Of a stretch of 64,000 nt of DNA, positions 26,918 to 38,748 are shown in pieces. The position numbers and the translations under genes are program-made. Each line of letters begins with the position of its first letter. Position 1 is the stretch's first letter. Under the pieces are notes generated by a model. That model was not told the DNA's origin. It saw only the letters and a program-made list of their open reading frames with translations, and made no database searches. This DNA comes from Mallotus nudiflorus (Eukaryota; Streptophyta; Magnoliopsida; Malpighiales; Euphorbiaceae): assembly GCA_947683625.1 (NCBI GenBank), contig CANTUR010000164.1, positions 2,828,501 to 2,892,500 on the forward strand. Reading direction: 5' to 3'.

Positions 26918-29874
26918 GTGTATATATTTGTATTTATTTAAATTAAATTAGGGTTTAATTAAGTAACTTAATTTTTATTACTTAGTTTTAATATTAATTA
27001 ATTAATTATAAGTGTAAAAAATTATTAAATATATTAAATTATATGTGTGTGCAGTATATTTAATGTGTGTGAGATTTTATATTAGTATAATATATAGTGT
27101 GGATATATACATATACATATACATATATACATAAAATATTTTCAAAATCAAAAAGTTTATCAAAATTACAATTTTGCCATTCATCTTCCCTAACATTCCC
27201 GATCACCCTCCCTCACTGTTCCGCCACTGTCACGTCATTTCTTCATTGTTGGTGTGCCTCCCGGAGTGCCACCTTCGTCCTTAGCCATCCCCGCTGCCAT
27301 CAGCACCCGTTTTCGGCGTCGGAGGAGCTTAAAATCGTCGAAAAGTCGAAACACATCTCCACCGTTGATCACAGTGATTCCGGCCACTGTTTTCGACACC
27401 GCCAGTCTCTATCTTCTCCTTGAGCTCCGGTGAGTGTGATTCCAAGCTTTGTTTCACTTAAAATGATCTAGATTTCCCTAGGTTTCGATTTTTCAATTTC
27501 AGCCTATTAGGGTTCTTATTTTTTTTTGAGCTTCAATTTGATTGATTCATGAAAAATTCCTTCACAAAATTTGATCCTAGTAGCTTAATCTTCATGCTGG
27601 AATTTTTGGAATTTATTTTTATTTTTGGGTATTTTTTATTATTTTATTATTATTTTCTAATTTTAGAAAATTATTTAATTAAATTATGAAATTGTGTTTT
27701 ATGGTAAATATAGGTGTTGAAATGAATTATATAAATTTATTTTTAATTTTTTTGAATTTTTATGTATTTATTTTGAATTTATTTAGTTTATGTAATTTTG
27801 AAAAATAGGGTTAATTGGGTGTTTAATTGAAATAAATTGGTTAATTAAGTATATTTATTGATATTATTGAAATATATGTTGAGAAAATTAATTTTGTGCA
27901 ATTATATTATTTTTGGTGAATTTTTGGATTAATTTTAGTAAATATATATATAGGGGTATTTTGGTAATTTTACATTAAATTGGCTAAAAATATAATTAAA
28001 TCAGTTTTAATAGTTATTTAGGGTATAAAAATGATTTCTACAAATTATTTAGTATTTTTAACTAATTAAAACTATTTTTCATAAATTATTTTCAAATTAT
28101 ATGTATATTATACGATTTTTCTAAATAAATGAGTTTTTATCGGTTGTTAATATGTTTTAGGGTTGATTATGTAATTTAGATTTATAAAATGTATTTTTAG
28201 TATATAAGGGTATTTTTGATATTTTATGAATATTCTGTGAATTGTGGACCTCGGTCGGTGGTTTGTAGTTTGGAGTTCGACCGAGGGATTGTAATTGTGA
28301 ATTTTGTGTTTATTTTTAAAGTGTATTTCTTTGCAAGACTGGCTCTACTATTTGAGTAAAGAGATGTCCATTTTACAGGGGAGGTTCTGTCGGATTTTCA
28401 GTAGAATTCTCGTAAAACGTGATATCTGGTCAAATTCTAATTTTAATTCTGTGTCTGGTAATCTAGATCGAGTCTTTAGAACTTCTGTTAGATTTATTCT
28501 GATTCCTGTCTTTATTTGTTTGTTTAGTTGCTCCGAGATCGAAGCCTAGTGGACCAAGCCCATCGGACCCATCTCAAGAAGCGCAATAAATAGTGAGTTG
28601 TTATTTTATATATTTATGCCCTAGGGTGCATGATTTTAGAAATATATGTTTTATTTTGATTAAATATGCATAAATGATTTAATTAGTATTTAAGTTTATT
28701 TTTGATTTATTTTTGATATATTTTAAATTATATGCATGCTTTATTAAACATTTATATTTCTAGTTTATTTGCAATTATATTGGATTTATTTGAAGTATAT
28801 ATACTCAAAATATACCTGGTTTACTTTTGGTATATTTCTAGTATATATATGGTTTATGTTGAGATTTTATTCAATTACATGCATCATTTATTTTTATGAA
28901 TGTATGTTTTATATTTTAATGAAGGATATCAATAGAACGTGCTACCTAGTGGGCAGCACTAGGACCGAGTACGTACCGGTACGCTTATAGCATTTAGGCT
29001 ATATTACTAACCATTTGTGGATATTGATTGGATTTGATTATTTGATGTGTGAGATATGATTTGGGAGTGTGATTGCTGGAGCTCAGTTGACCAAGTGTCT
29101 CGGGGCCAATCACACTGACAGTCAGACTGCTTGAGCTCGGTTGACTTAGTGTCTCGGGGCCAGTCTACTGTCCAAATGGAATAAGTGAATATATTTGGAA
29201 TAAGTGAGCTTGTATGGCTAGAGTATTGTCTAACACTATTTTTGAGGTTGCGATTTTCTAGGGTTCTATTTGATCCTTCATAAGTAGTGATTTTTAGAAA
29301 AATATATATAAAAAATGATTTTGCTGCATCTGTGTGTATTTGCCTGTATATATATTTATTATATATATTATTGACTGTGTGCATTGTCATTTAGTATGCA
29401 TGTCTATATATTATAATAATTCACTCAGTGAGGTCTGACTCCCCTCTATTGACTATTTTTCAGGAGAGTCGTCGTCATCAGACCTCAGTAGCAAACCCGT
29501 ACGCCGGATTTCTTCCGCCCCGGCTTTATTATGTAAACTGCTCACTTGAGTTTTATTTTTATAATCTAGACACTGTAGTAGTTATAAAATTGTTAAAGGG
29601 GTTTTGTACTATATTGTGTGAGTTGTATACTTTAAATATTTGAACTAGATTTGTATTAAAAGTTTGTTTGTATATATGATGAGTTATTGATTTAAATCCC
29701 GTAGTGGATTATTATTTAATTATCTATGATTTTATTTCCACTGTAGAATATTTTAATTATGTTATTATTATTATTGCATGTTTTATTTTTATTTTAAGGC
29801 TTGTTACAGGTTCTGGATTCAAAAGAATTCTCGTTCCCTAACGTCGGTCATGGCCCCTGTTTTGGGTCGTGACA
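26918..29874 (+). mobile_element. LTR copy D of the long-LTR family, 5'-truncated
   Basis: It aligns from about position 275 of the family LTR through to the terminal TTTGGGTCGTGACA at 29874, so the TGTAAT start is missing. It contains the GC-rich island (about 27180-27430), CTCCGGTGAGTG at about 27425-27436, the CCTCGGTCGG hairpin (28249-28286), the twin hairpins (29067-29172), TTTTTCAG|GAGAG at about 29455-29467 and the conserved tail. It abuts the truncated 5' LTR of the neighbouring element. One deletion appears to have removed its own 5' end and most of that 5' LTR. Confidence 0.8.
29067..29172 (+). other. Twin conserved hairpins within LTR D
   Basis: Hairpin 1 (29067-29115) pairs GTGTGATTG with CAATCACAC. 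Hairpin 2 (29117-29172) pairs GACAGTCAGACTG with CAGTCTACTGTC, leaving one bulge. The loops share GAGCTCRGTTGAC, YAGTGTCTCGGGGCC. The same pair stands at 47253-47358 and 51835-51940, and in altered form in the other copies. The function is unknown. Confidence 0.7.
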
Positions 29875-30499
29875 AGTGATGATGGGGTTAATTGGGGATT
29901 GCTATTATTAGGGTTTTATGGATCCTTCATGAATTAAAATAAACATTTTCTATATTTAGTATATTTATAAAGGCAGAGTTTGGCATTCGTGTGAAATGTG
30001 TGTATATACATATATATATATAAGAATGCTTGATTGTTATAGTTTAGTTTTTATGTATATATAGTATAATAATTCACTCAGTGAGGTCTGACCCCCCTCA
30101 ATTATTTTTTTTTTAGGAGATCCCATATCGTTAGACCTTAGTTGTAGAATTCCTCGTCGGTGTTTTTCAGTCCCAGCCATTTTATGCAAATGTATATTTT
30201 GAATTCTGATTTGTATTCTGGAAACTGCAGTAGTAGTGTTATTGTATCGAAAGAGTATTATATTATTTTGATATTGTATACTCTAAAAAATGGTATTTGA
30301 AACTGTACGACTATGTATTCATTGATGAAAGGATTTGGAGTATTTATTTTATATATTGATTTGAAAATTTTTAATTCTGTCATACTTTTTAATTATTTAT
30401 TTCATGATTTTATTTTTTTGAAGGCTTGCTATGGGTTCCGGATTCAAAAGAATTCCCATTCCCTAACGCCAGTCATGACTCCTAGTTTGGGTCGTGACA
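29875..30499 (+). repeat. 5' LTR remnant (last about 620 bp)
   Basis: It is near-identical to 37173-37794, including AAAAAATGGTATTTGAAACT and the tail TAGTTTGGGTCGTGACA. It keeps the TTTTTTTAG|GAGATCC site near 30115. The upstream 3.2 kb of this LTR is gone. Confidence 0.85.
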
Positions 30500-30503
30500 A
30501 AGT

Positions 30504-30515
30504 TGGTATCAGAGC
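30504..30515 (+). promoter_or_regulatory. Primer-binding site (initiator tRNA-Met type)
   Basis: TGGTATCAGAGC lies four bases after the LTR terminus. It is the standard plant complement of the 3' end of initiator tRNA-Met and primes minus-strand synthesis in Ty3 and Ty1 elements. It proves that the GTCGTGACA terminus is an LTR end. Confidence 0.92.
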
Positions 30516-30519
30516 ATAG

Positions 30520-33500
30520 GTTTAAAGATATGGACTTAGGTTGTCGAGTCGTGTTTTCTTTGGAACTACTGCAGTGAATTAGGTTCGGTCAAGTCTTTGA
30601 AAAGTCTTCCTTGCATTAATAATTTCGTGTAACCGTTAGGGTGTCTGATGATATTGTAATTGGTTGAACTATTTTTTTATTTTTGCACCTTGATGATTGC
30701 CTTGAGCGTGAGTCGCTCCATCGATCGATGATAGTTGATCTTCTGAACATGAGGTTCTACCCCCTATGCATCCTGTAAGAGTAGGGGTAGAGATGGATTT
30801 AGAAGGCCTGATGATCGCTGTTGACTGTGGGAATAACTGAATGAGGAGCTGGTGGCTTAGCATTGCAATGATGTTGCTTCTGCAATAGGAGTTTCGCAGG
30901 ATGCAGTGCTGATACCTTCAATCGTTCAACAGATGTAATTTCTTTTTTAGTTAAGAACTTGAGATATGTCAATTATGCGTATATTCTATATTATGAATTC
31001 TATTGGTTTTCATATCTTTCCAGCATAGTGAATCCGAATTATTTCTTCTACAGAGACAGTATTGATGATCAGTCTTTTCAAGTTCAAGTTACGATTATAG
31101 TTCCAGCCCTACTACACCTGTCTAGTATAGGGGTAGGTTAGAGGCAATTGTAACTTAAGGGTTAAGGTAGTCATTGTAAGTAGTACAAGCATTTCTTTTG
31201 GACTTGAACTTGCAGCAATTGTGACTACGATAGCTGAGACTAATAAAAGCTTGATAGCATTTAATCAAGTTTGACAGTTGTTTGAATATGCTTTGACGGG
31301 GGAATTGGAAAATGTCTAATGAAGATGAAGCACTCTTATATTCCTTATGGCAAGCTGTCAGTTTTGACTACAACATATAATTTGAGTTAAAGGGGGATTT
31401 CTAAGATACTTTCATCCACTTTTAAGGAAGGATAATTGCCTGTATTAGCTATTGCACAGAGTAAGGGAAGAGCAATCAGTTGAGAAGATTACCTGTAAAC
31501 TCTTCAATCTGATGCATCATGCTGAAGATGTAATACAGTATAAGAGGAGACTGGTAGAATTATGTGTTACAGGATTAAGCTTAATATATTGGCATCTGAA
31601 TCGAGAATTGAGATTCAGAGAGTTATTGTGAATTCAGTCTTTTGGGTGTAATTAATCTTGATGAGATGTGAAAGGGTTGTCAGGAATATCTGGCTCTAGT
31701 TGAGTATATTTCAGTAGAGAAGTTATCTCTCCCAGATGTTTTAATTGCCTGTGAGTTACCAGGTTTACCACCTTACAGAGATTGAATTATGTATCAATAT
31801 GGTTCCTGATATAACTCCTATTTTAATGAAGCCCTACAGAATGACTCTTACAGAGCTGTAGGAGCAATTACGAGAGCTGTATGACCAAGGTTTTATCAGA
31901 CCTTATGTTTCTCTTTGGGGTGCACTAGTCCAGTTGTGAAGAAGAAGGATGGTACCCTGAGATTGTGCATTGATTGTAGAGAGCTGAATAAGATGACAGT
32001 GAAGAACAAGTATCCTCTTCTGAGGATAGATTACCTGTCTGATCAGCTACAAGGTGCACAGTTCTTTTCAAAAATTGATTTGAAGTTGCATTATTATTAG
32101 TTGTGGGTCAGTTTGTAGTAGTCTTCATTAATGATATACTACTGTATTCGAAGTGAATGAAAGGGCACGTATATCACTTGAGGACTAAACTACAGACACT
32201 AAAAGAATGTCAGCTTTATGCTGAATTCAGGAAGTGTGATCATTGGATGGAGAGTGTTGTTTTTCCTAGAAGTGTGGAGTTTAAATATAGAATTCGAGTT
32301 GATCCATAAAAGATTGAAGTAGCATCTGAGCGGCCCAGACTGATTGAATCTATTGAGATCTGTAATTTTTTGGGTTTAACTGGGTGTCATAGGAAATCTG
32401 AACAGAATTCTCTAGAATTGCAGCTCCTATGACTCGCATAACTCAGAAGAATGGGAAAATTATGTGATCAAATGTTTGTTAGAACAGCTTCCAAGTGCTG
32501 AAGAAGACCAATTGATCTAAGGGTTATGTGAACTTTAGAAGATAAGACCTGATATCATTATAGCATTTCATCATATCATCATAGCATATCATTACAACAT
32601 TTCATCATGACATTTCATTCTAGCATTTCATCATAACATCTCATTATATCATCTCATCATGACATTCATTATAGCATGTCATCATGACATATCACCATAG
32701 AATGATCTACTGATAGGAGATGCCCAAGTTAATAATACAGGGTTGATGTTGTAATCTGAGAAAGGGATTCTATATAAGCTATGGAAATGAACTTGCAGTG
32801 TACATCCAGATGGTTACTAAGAATTATCACAGTATTCAGGATCAGCACTAGTGAGTTGGATTATAAAAGGATGTGACTGATTGTATTTCTAAGTGTTTAA
32901 ATTGCCAGCCGATGAAAGCTGAACATCAGAAGTCTTCTAGGAAGTTTCGATCTCTTTTGAATTTGGGTGGAAATGAGAGAGAATTGTGATAATTTTTATG
33001 GTTGGTTACCTCGTTCGAAGGGTGAATATGATTCCGTTGGAATGACTATAGAAAAATTAACCAAGTCAGTTAATTTTTGGCCAGTGGAAGCCACTTATTT
33101 AGTAGCTAAGTGGGCTAAGCTACATATGAAGCATATTGTGTGCTTGCGTGGACTACCTGTGTCCATTGTATATGGTAAAGGTACAGTGTTTACCTTTCAA
33201 TTTTGGCAGAGATTGTGGAGAGTAATAGACACCTGGTTGGATTTCAATACTGTTTTTCATCCTCAGGCAGATGACAGTCTGAGAGGACGATCCAGACACT
33301 AAACAATATGTTGAAGATGTGTGTTTTGGATCTGGGAGGTAGCTGGGTCGACTATATGCTACTTGTAGAATTCGCTTATAATAACAACTACCATAGTAGT
33401 ATTGGAATGACACCACCTAAGGCTTTTATGGAAAGAAGTCTTAACTAGGTATGAGATGGTTCAGAATACAGCGGAGAAAGTTGCTGTGATCAAAAGAGCG

Positions 33501-33945
33501 ATGTGGATCCTAGACGTAGAGATATAGAGTTTCAGATCAAAGACTGTAATTCTGAATATGTCTTCGAAAAGTGGTGTGATGAGACGAGGTGTAATTCTGA
33601 AGACTGCATATTAGTTGGCTTTGCCTCCAAATCTATTTCATGTGCATCTAGTGTTCCATGTCTCGATTTTGAGAGAGTGTATTTTGGACACTTTGCATAT
33701 GTTACAGTTGAAAAATATAAAACTGAATGAAGATTTGAAGTTTGAGAAGGAATCAGTTGAGATTGTAAATTATCAAGCTCGATAGTTATGCTTGAACCAG
33801 ATCCAGATGATCATGATGTTGTAGTGAAGCAACAGCGTGGAAGAGCTTACATGGAAGACTGAAGTTGAGATACGAGCTTCTTACCTGTATCTCTTCCTTT
33901 CTTGATCTTGTAATTTTCTTTCTAAAATTCAGGGATGAATTCTTG
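30520..33945 (+). pseudogene. Degenerate gag-pol of the Ty3-type element
   Basis: Gag and protease are not recognisable in 30520-31730, which has many stops. The reverse transcriptase start is clear at about 31755-32100: IELCINMVPDITPILMKPYR, then ELYDQGFIRPYVSLWG, KKKDGTLRLCIDCRELNK and QFFSKIDLKLHYY, ending in a stop. FINDILLYSK nearby is a damaged form of the FxDDxL-type catalytic motif, with Asn in place of one Asp. Integrase pieces follow at about 32950-33420 (SVGMTIEKLTKSVNFWPV, KHIVCLRGLPVSIVYGKG, FHPQADD). The C-terminal tail near 33835-33890 (EELTWKTEVEIRASYLYL) resembles the chromodomain-type end of chromovirus polyproteins. It is non-functional throughout. Confidence 0.8.
32553..32703 (+). 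repeat. Imperfect minisatellite, CATTTCATCATRACAT units
   Basis: Words such as CATTTCATCATGACATTTCA and TATAGCATTTCATCAT recur eight or nine times at roughly 16-20 bp spacing. The tract lies inside the pol remnant, where RNase H-region sequence would be expected, so it has replaced or expanded coding sequence. Confidence 0.75.
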
Positions 33946-33959
33946 TAAGGGGGGAAGAT
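33946..33959 (+). other. Polypurine tract next to the 3' LTR
   Basis: TAAGGGGGGAAGAT lies immediately before the 3' LTR start TGTAATATCC (33960). This is the expected plus-strand primer for an LTR retrotransposon. Confidence 0.85.
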
Positions 33960-36900
33960 TGTAATATCCTGAGTTTTTAAATATTTTTATACTACATCGG
34001 GATATGCAGTGTTAATAATTTTTTTATATATATTTATGATATTTTATGAGTTTGTTGTTTGTTTAAAGCTAATTTTAATTATTTTATATTATTTTAAGTA
34101 CTTTACGTAAAATTTTCCCGGAAATTATATTTTTGGGGAAATTGACACGTAAATAATTTAATATTAATTATTTTGACTAGTTTTACGAATTTGCATGAAC
34201 TAATACATAATTTTTAAGTGCTAAAATAAAATATATATATGTGTATTTATTTAAATTAATTAGGATTTAATTAATTACCTTAATTTTTATTATTTAGTTT
34301 TAATATTAATTAATTAATTTTAAGTGTATAAATTATTAAATATAATAAAATATTTATTTGGTGAGAATTATTTGTGTGTGGGAATATATATAATATTATA
34401 ATATAAGTGTGGATATATATATATATACATATATACATAATTTATTATCAAAATTATAAAGTTAGCATTATTTACCAAAATGTCATTGTCTCCTTCATCT
34501 TTTCCTCCCAAACGGTTTCCACCATTTTCAGCCATTTCCAGCTGATTTCTTTGCTGTCATTGTGCCTCTCATCCTTCCTCCTCGAATCCAGCCATTTCCA
34601 CCACCTGAAGCTCCTTTTTTCCGGTGTATTTTGGCCGAATTTTTCAAAGAGGCCGAAAATTGAAGTCAACTCCGATCAAGCCATTTTTGATCAAAAAATT
34701 TCACGCCACTGGTCTCTATCTTCTCCTTGGGCTCCGGTGAGTGTGATTGCAAGCTTTGTTTCACTTGATTTGGTCTAGAATTACATAGGTTTCAATTTGT
34801 TCATTTCAACCATTTAGGGTTTCAATTTTTTTTTAGCTTCAATTTGATTGATTCATGAAAACTTCCTTCACAAACTTTGTTACTGGAAGCTTAATCTACA
34901 TGTTTTAATTTTTGTAGAATTTTTGGAATTTATTTTGATTTTTGTGAATTTTTTATTATTTTTTTTAATATTTTCTAATTTTTGAAAATTAATTAACTAA
35001 ATTATGATATTGTGTTTTATGTTAATTATAGGTGTGGAAATGAATTATAGAAATTTATTTGTAATTTTTGTGAATTTTTATATATTTATTTGGAATTTAT
35101 TAAGTTTATGTAATTTTGAAAAATAGGGTTAATTATGTGTTTAATTGAAATAAATTGGTTAATTGAGTATATTTATTAAAATATATGTTGAGAAAATTAA
35201 TTTTGAGTAATTATATTATTTTTGGTGAATTTTTTGATTTATTTTAGTAAATTTATATATATAGGGGTATTTTGGTAATTTTACACTAAATTGGCTAAAA
35301 ATGTAATTAAATTGGTTTTAGTAGTTATTTAGGGTATAAAAATGATTTCTACAAATTATTTAGTATTTTTAACTAATTAAAACTATTTTTCGTAAATTAT
35401 TTTCAAATTATATGTATATTATACGATTTTTCTAAATAAATGAGTTTTTATCGATTTTTAATAAGTTTTAGGGTTAATTATATAATTTGGAATTATAAAA
35501 TGTATTTTTATTATGTAAGGGCATTTTTGGTATTTTATAATTATTCTGTGAATTGTGAACCTCGGTCGGTGAATTATAGTTTGAAGTCCGACCGAGGGAT
35601 TGTGGTTGTGAATTTGATGTTATTCCGAAATATGTTTTCTTTGTAGGACCAGCTCTACTCTTTGAATAGAGAGATGTCCGTTTTACAAGGGAGGTTCTGT
35701 CGGATTTTTAGTAGAATTCTCGTAAAACGTGATATCCGGTCAAATCCCTATTCTAATTCTGTGTATCGAGTCTTTAGAATTTTCGTTAAATTTATTTTGA
35801 TTCATGTTGTCATTTATTTGTTTAGTTGCACCGAGACCGAGGCCTAACGGATCAGGCCCGCCGATTTTGTCTCGTGGAGCGCTAACATGTGAGTTATTAT
35901 AATGTATATATATGCATTGCATATAGGATGCATGACTTAGGATTTTTCATTTTCATTATATGTTTAAACAGTAATTTAATTATAATATGATTTGGTATAT
36001 TTTCGGTTTATTTTTAATATATCTTGATATATAAATGTTTGTATATTTTCTATATATATTTAATATATCACTGGTATATTTAGAGTTTATTTTTTATATA
36101 TGTATGTTATATATTTAGGTTTATGTTTGTTATAATTTAATATCTATACATGATTTAAATGTACATCGAACTATAATTATTTTATTAAATGATTAGTATA
36201 ATTTAGGTTTATTCTTAAATAATTGCATGCTATATTATAAACCTACACTTAAATTATTTTTAAGTTTATTTTTTTGTATATTTTTTATATATTTTCAAAT
36301 AAATACATATCTTAGTATTAAATTAAACCTAACACATTAGTGGTATATTTAGGGTTTATTTTTTATATATGCATGCTAGATAATTAGGTTTATTTTTAGT
36401 ATATTTGTGAATATATGTTAAACCTAAACACATATTTAAATGAACATTTATACATAAATGTTTTATTAAATGATTTGTGTACTTAGGGCATATCTTTTGT
36501 ATATTTAAGTATATTTTTAAGAAAATGCATGTTATATTTTTGTTACTCATTTAAATTGTTTTTAACTATATTAATGATTTATCTTTAGTTTATTTCATCT
36601 TTTATTTGACATATATATATCCAAAATATATTGGCTATATTTTAGGTATATTTTTTGTATATATATATGGTTAATTTATTATTATGAATATCGTTCCACA
36701 TTAATTATTTTCAGAATAAATAATTTATTCTAAGTGAAGGATATCAATAGAACATGCTTCCTAGTGGGCAATACTAGGGTCGTGTACCTACCGGTGCGAA
36801 AGAATAGGGTTGAGTGAGAGTTAATTTTGGGTGATTATAATTGATTTAATTGATTTGACTAAGATTAATGATATGTTAGATAATGTGATTGCGGGGTCAA

Positions 36901-37794
36901 ACACACTGACAGTCTGACTGCTGGAGCTCGGTTGACTTAGTGTCTCGGGGCCAGTCTACTGTCCATAAGTGGATTGAATGATCTATTGGGTTAATTGAGA
37001 TGTGAGGTGATAGATAATGTGATTGCTGGAGCTCGGTTGACCAAGTATCTCAAGGCCAATCACATTAACAACCACACTGCTAGAGTTCGATCGACTTAGT
37101 GTCTCGGGGCCAGTCTGTTGTCCAGTTTAGAATAAGTGTTCTATTTGGAATCAAGTGAGCCTGTATGGCTAGAGTGATTATGGGGTTGATTAGAGATTGT
37201 TATTATTAGGGTTCTATGAATCCTTCATGAATTAAAACAAATGTTTTCTACATTTAGTATATTTATAAAGGCGGAGTTTGGCATTCGTGTGAAATGTGTG
37301 TATATACATATATGTATAAGAATGCCTGATTATTATGGTTTAGTTTGCATGTATATATAGTATAATAATTCACTCATTGAGGTCTGACCCCCCTCAATTA
37401 TTTTTTTTCAGGAGATCCCATATCGTCAGACCTTAGTTGTAGAGTTCCTCGTCGGTGTTCTTCAATCCCGGCCATTTTATGCAAATGTATATTTTGAATT
37501 CTAATTTGTATTCTAGAAACTGCAGTAGTAGTGTTATTGTATCGGAAGAGTATTATATTGTTTTGATATTGTATACTCTAAAAAATGGTATTTGAAACTG
37601 TACGACTATGTATTCATTGATGAAAGGATTTGGAGTATTTATTTTATATATTGATTTGAAAATTTTTAATTTTGTCATACTTTTTAATTATTTATTTCAT
37701 GATTTTATTTTTTTGAAGGCTTGCTACGGGTTTCGGATTCGAAAGAATTCCCGTTCCCTAGCGTCGGTCATGACTCCTAGTTTGGGTCGTGACA
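33960..37794 (+). repeat. 3' LTR, complete (about 3.8 kb)
   Basis: Starts TGTAATATCCTGAG and ends TTTGGGTCGTGACA. Landmarks in order: AT-rich leader, GC-rich island (about 34490-34740), CTCCGGTGAGTG at about 34733-34744, CTCGGTCGG/CCGACCGAG hairpin (35561-35596), CTCTACTCTTTGAATAGAG (35650-35668), two twin-hairpin cassettes (about 36884-36973 and 37018-37123), and TTTTTTTTCAG|GAGATCC at about 37403-37417. It is the best intact copy of the LTR family here and serves as the reference for the others. Confidence 0.9.
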
Positions 37795-38371
37795 TAAAAT
37801 CTCCAACTGATGAACAGACAAGTTCTAATATACATGAACAACTGAGGGATGAGGTGCAAGAACAGCCAAAGGATGATGTGCAGGCAGTATTCACTGGTTC
37901 TGTACAATATCTTAACAATGAAAGTAATAATATGATGGACCATTTAAAAGCTAATCAGATCCAACAAAATTACGATTATGATCAAGATGAAGTGCATATA
38001 GATGTAACTGATGATAGTGATTCATATGCATTTTATGAATAACTATTTGAAGCAAGGAAAAATTTAAGAAATGAAGAAAAAAATCTAAGCAAAGGCGAGT
38101 TTAAGACACATCATATGATTGTATCAACAATGAAGAACCTCCTATTAAGGATGTTGGTTATGATGAACATGTCCTTGAAGATGATCTTGCACCTGTAGAT
38201 GTTGGGACTGATCCATAATTTATTAACAGTGATAATGAGAATAGTTTTAAAGAGGATTTAGGTGCAGAAGGACATGGAAACATTTGAAGGAGGAAATCAA
38301 AAAGGGTTATATATAATCCTGAAAGTAAAGTGCCTGCATTTCTAGTGGGTATGGTATGCAAAAGTGTTATA
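37795..38371 (+). pseudogene. MULE transposase segment 2 (acidic linker)
   Basis: From 37795 the frame reads SPTDEQTSSNIHEQLRDEVQ and an acidic stretch ending in DDSDSYAFYE and a stop at 38040-38042. Shifted frames continue with EDDLAPVDVG and VIYNPESKVPAFLVGMVCKS. Such acidic linkers lie between the N-terminal and DDE parts of plant mudrA proteins. The piece is bounded by the two retrotransposon insertions. Confidence 0.65.
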
Positions 38372-38679
38372 GAATTGTAATAACCCGATGTTTTTAAATA
38401 TTTTTATACTGTATCAGGATATGCAGTATTAATAATTTTAATATATATTTGACTATTTAATTATTTTATTAATAATTAATGTTATTTTAAATTATTCAAA
38501 GTTTTCTACGTAAAATTTTTCTCGAAACTTATTATTTTGAGAAATAATATTTAAATAATATGTTATTGATTAAAGTTATTTTATTTTATTAAATTGCATG
38601 GTTTCATGCACAATTAATATTTTGTATATTAATATGTACATATACATGCATATATATATTATTATAATATTAGGGTTAT

Positions 38680-38680
38680 T

Positions 38681-38748
<68 letters not shown>
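38680..38748. repeat. (TA)n(TG)n(TA)n compound microsatellite
   Basis: About 10 TA units, 17 TG units and a further 7 TA units, just before the GC-rich island of the solo LTR. Confidence 0.95.

Larger units (their letters stand above)
29875..37794 (+). mobile_element. Degenerate Ty3-type LTR retrotransposon (chromovirus-like) with PBS and PPT
   Basis: It consists of a 5' LTR remnant (29875-30499), PBS, decayed gag-pol, PPT and a full 3' LTR (33960-37794). The 5' remnant matches 37173-37794 closely by eye, so the two are the LTR pair of one insertion. The internal region is only about 3.5 kb with many stops, so parts have been deleted. Long LTRs and a chromodomain-like C-terminal tail suggest the Tekay/Del group of chromoviruses (inference). 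It is inserted in the MULE transposase gene; the left flank has been lost to a deletion. Confidence 0.82.

Noticed and set aside
29007..29390. Minus-strand 127-codon frame in LTR D
   Set aside because: Its repeated Trp-Pro-Arg-Asp-Thr peptide comes from the two hairpin loops read antisense; it is explained by the hairpin cassette and breaks in other copies.
30504..30515. Possible tRNA gene at the tRNA-like word
   Set aside because: Only the 12-nt primer-binding complement is present; no cloverleaf flanks it.
32553..32703. Regular repeats resembling a CRISPR array
   Set aside because: Units are imperfect, have no unique spacers, and lie inside a plant retrotransposon remnant.
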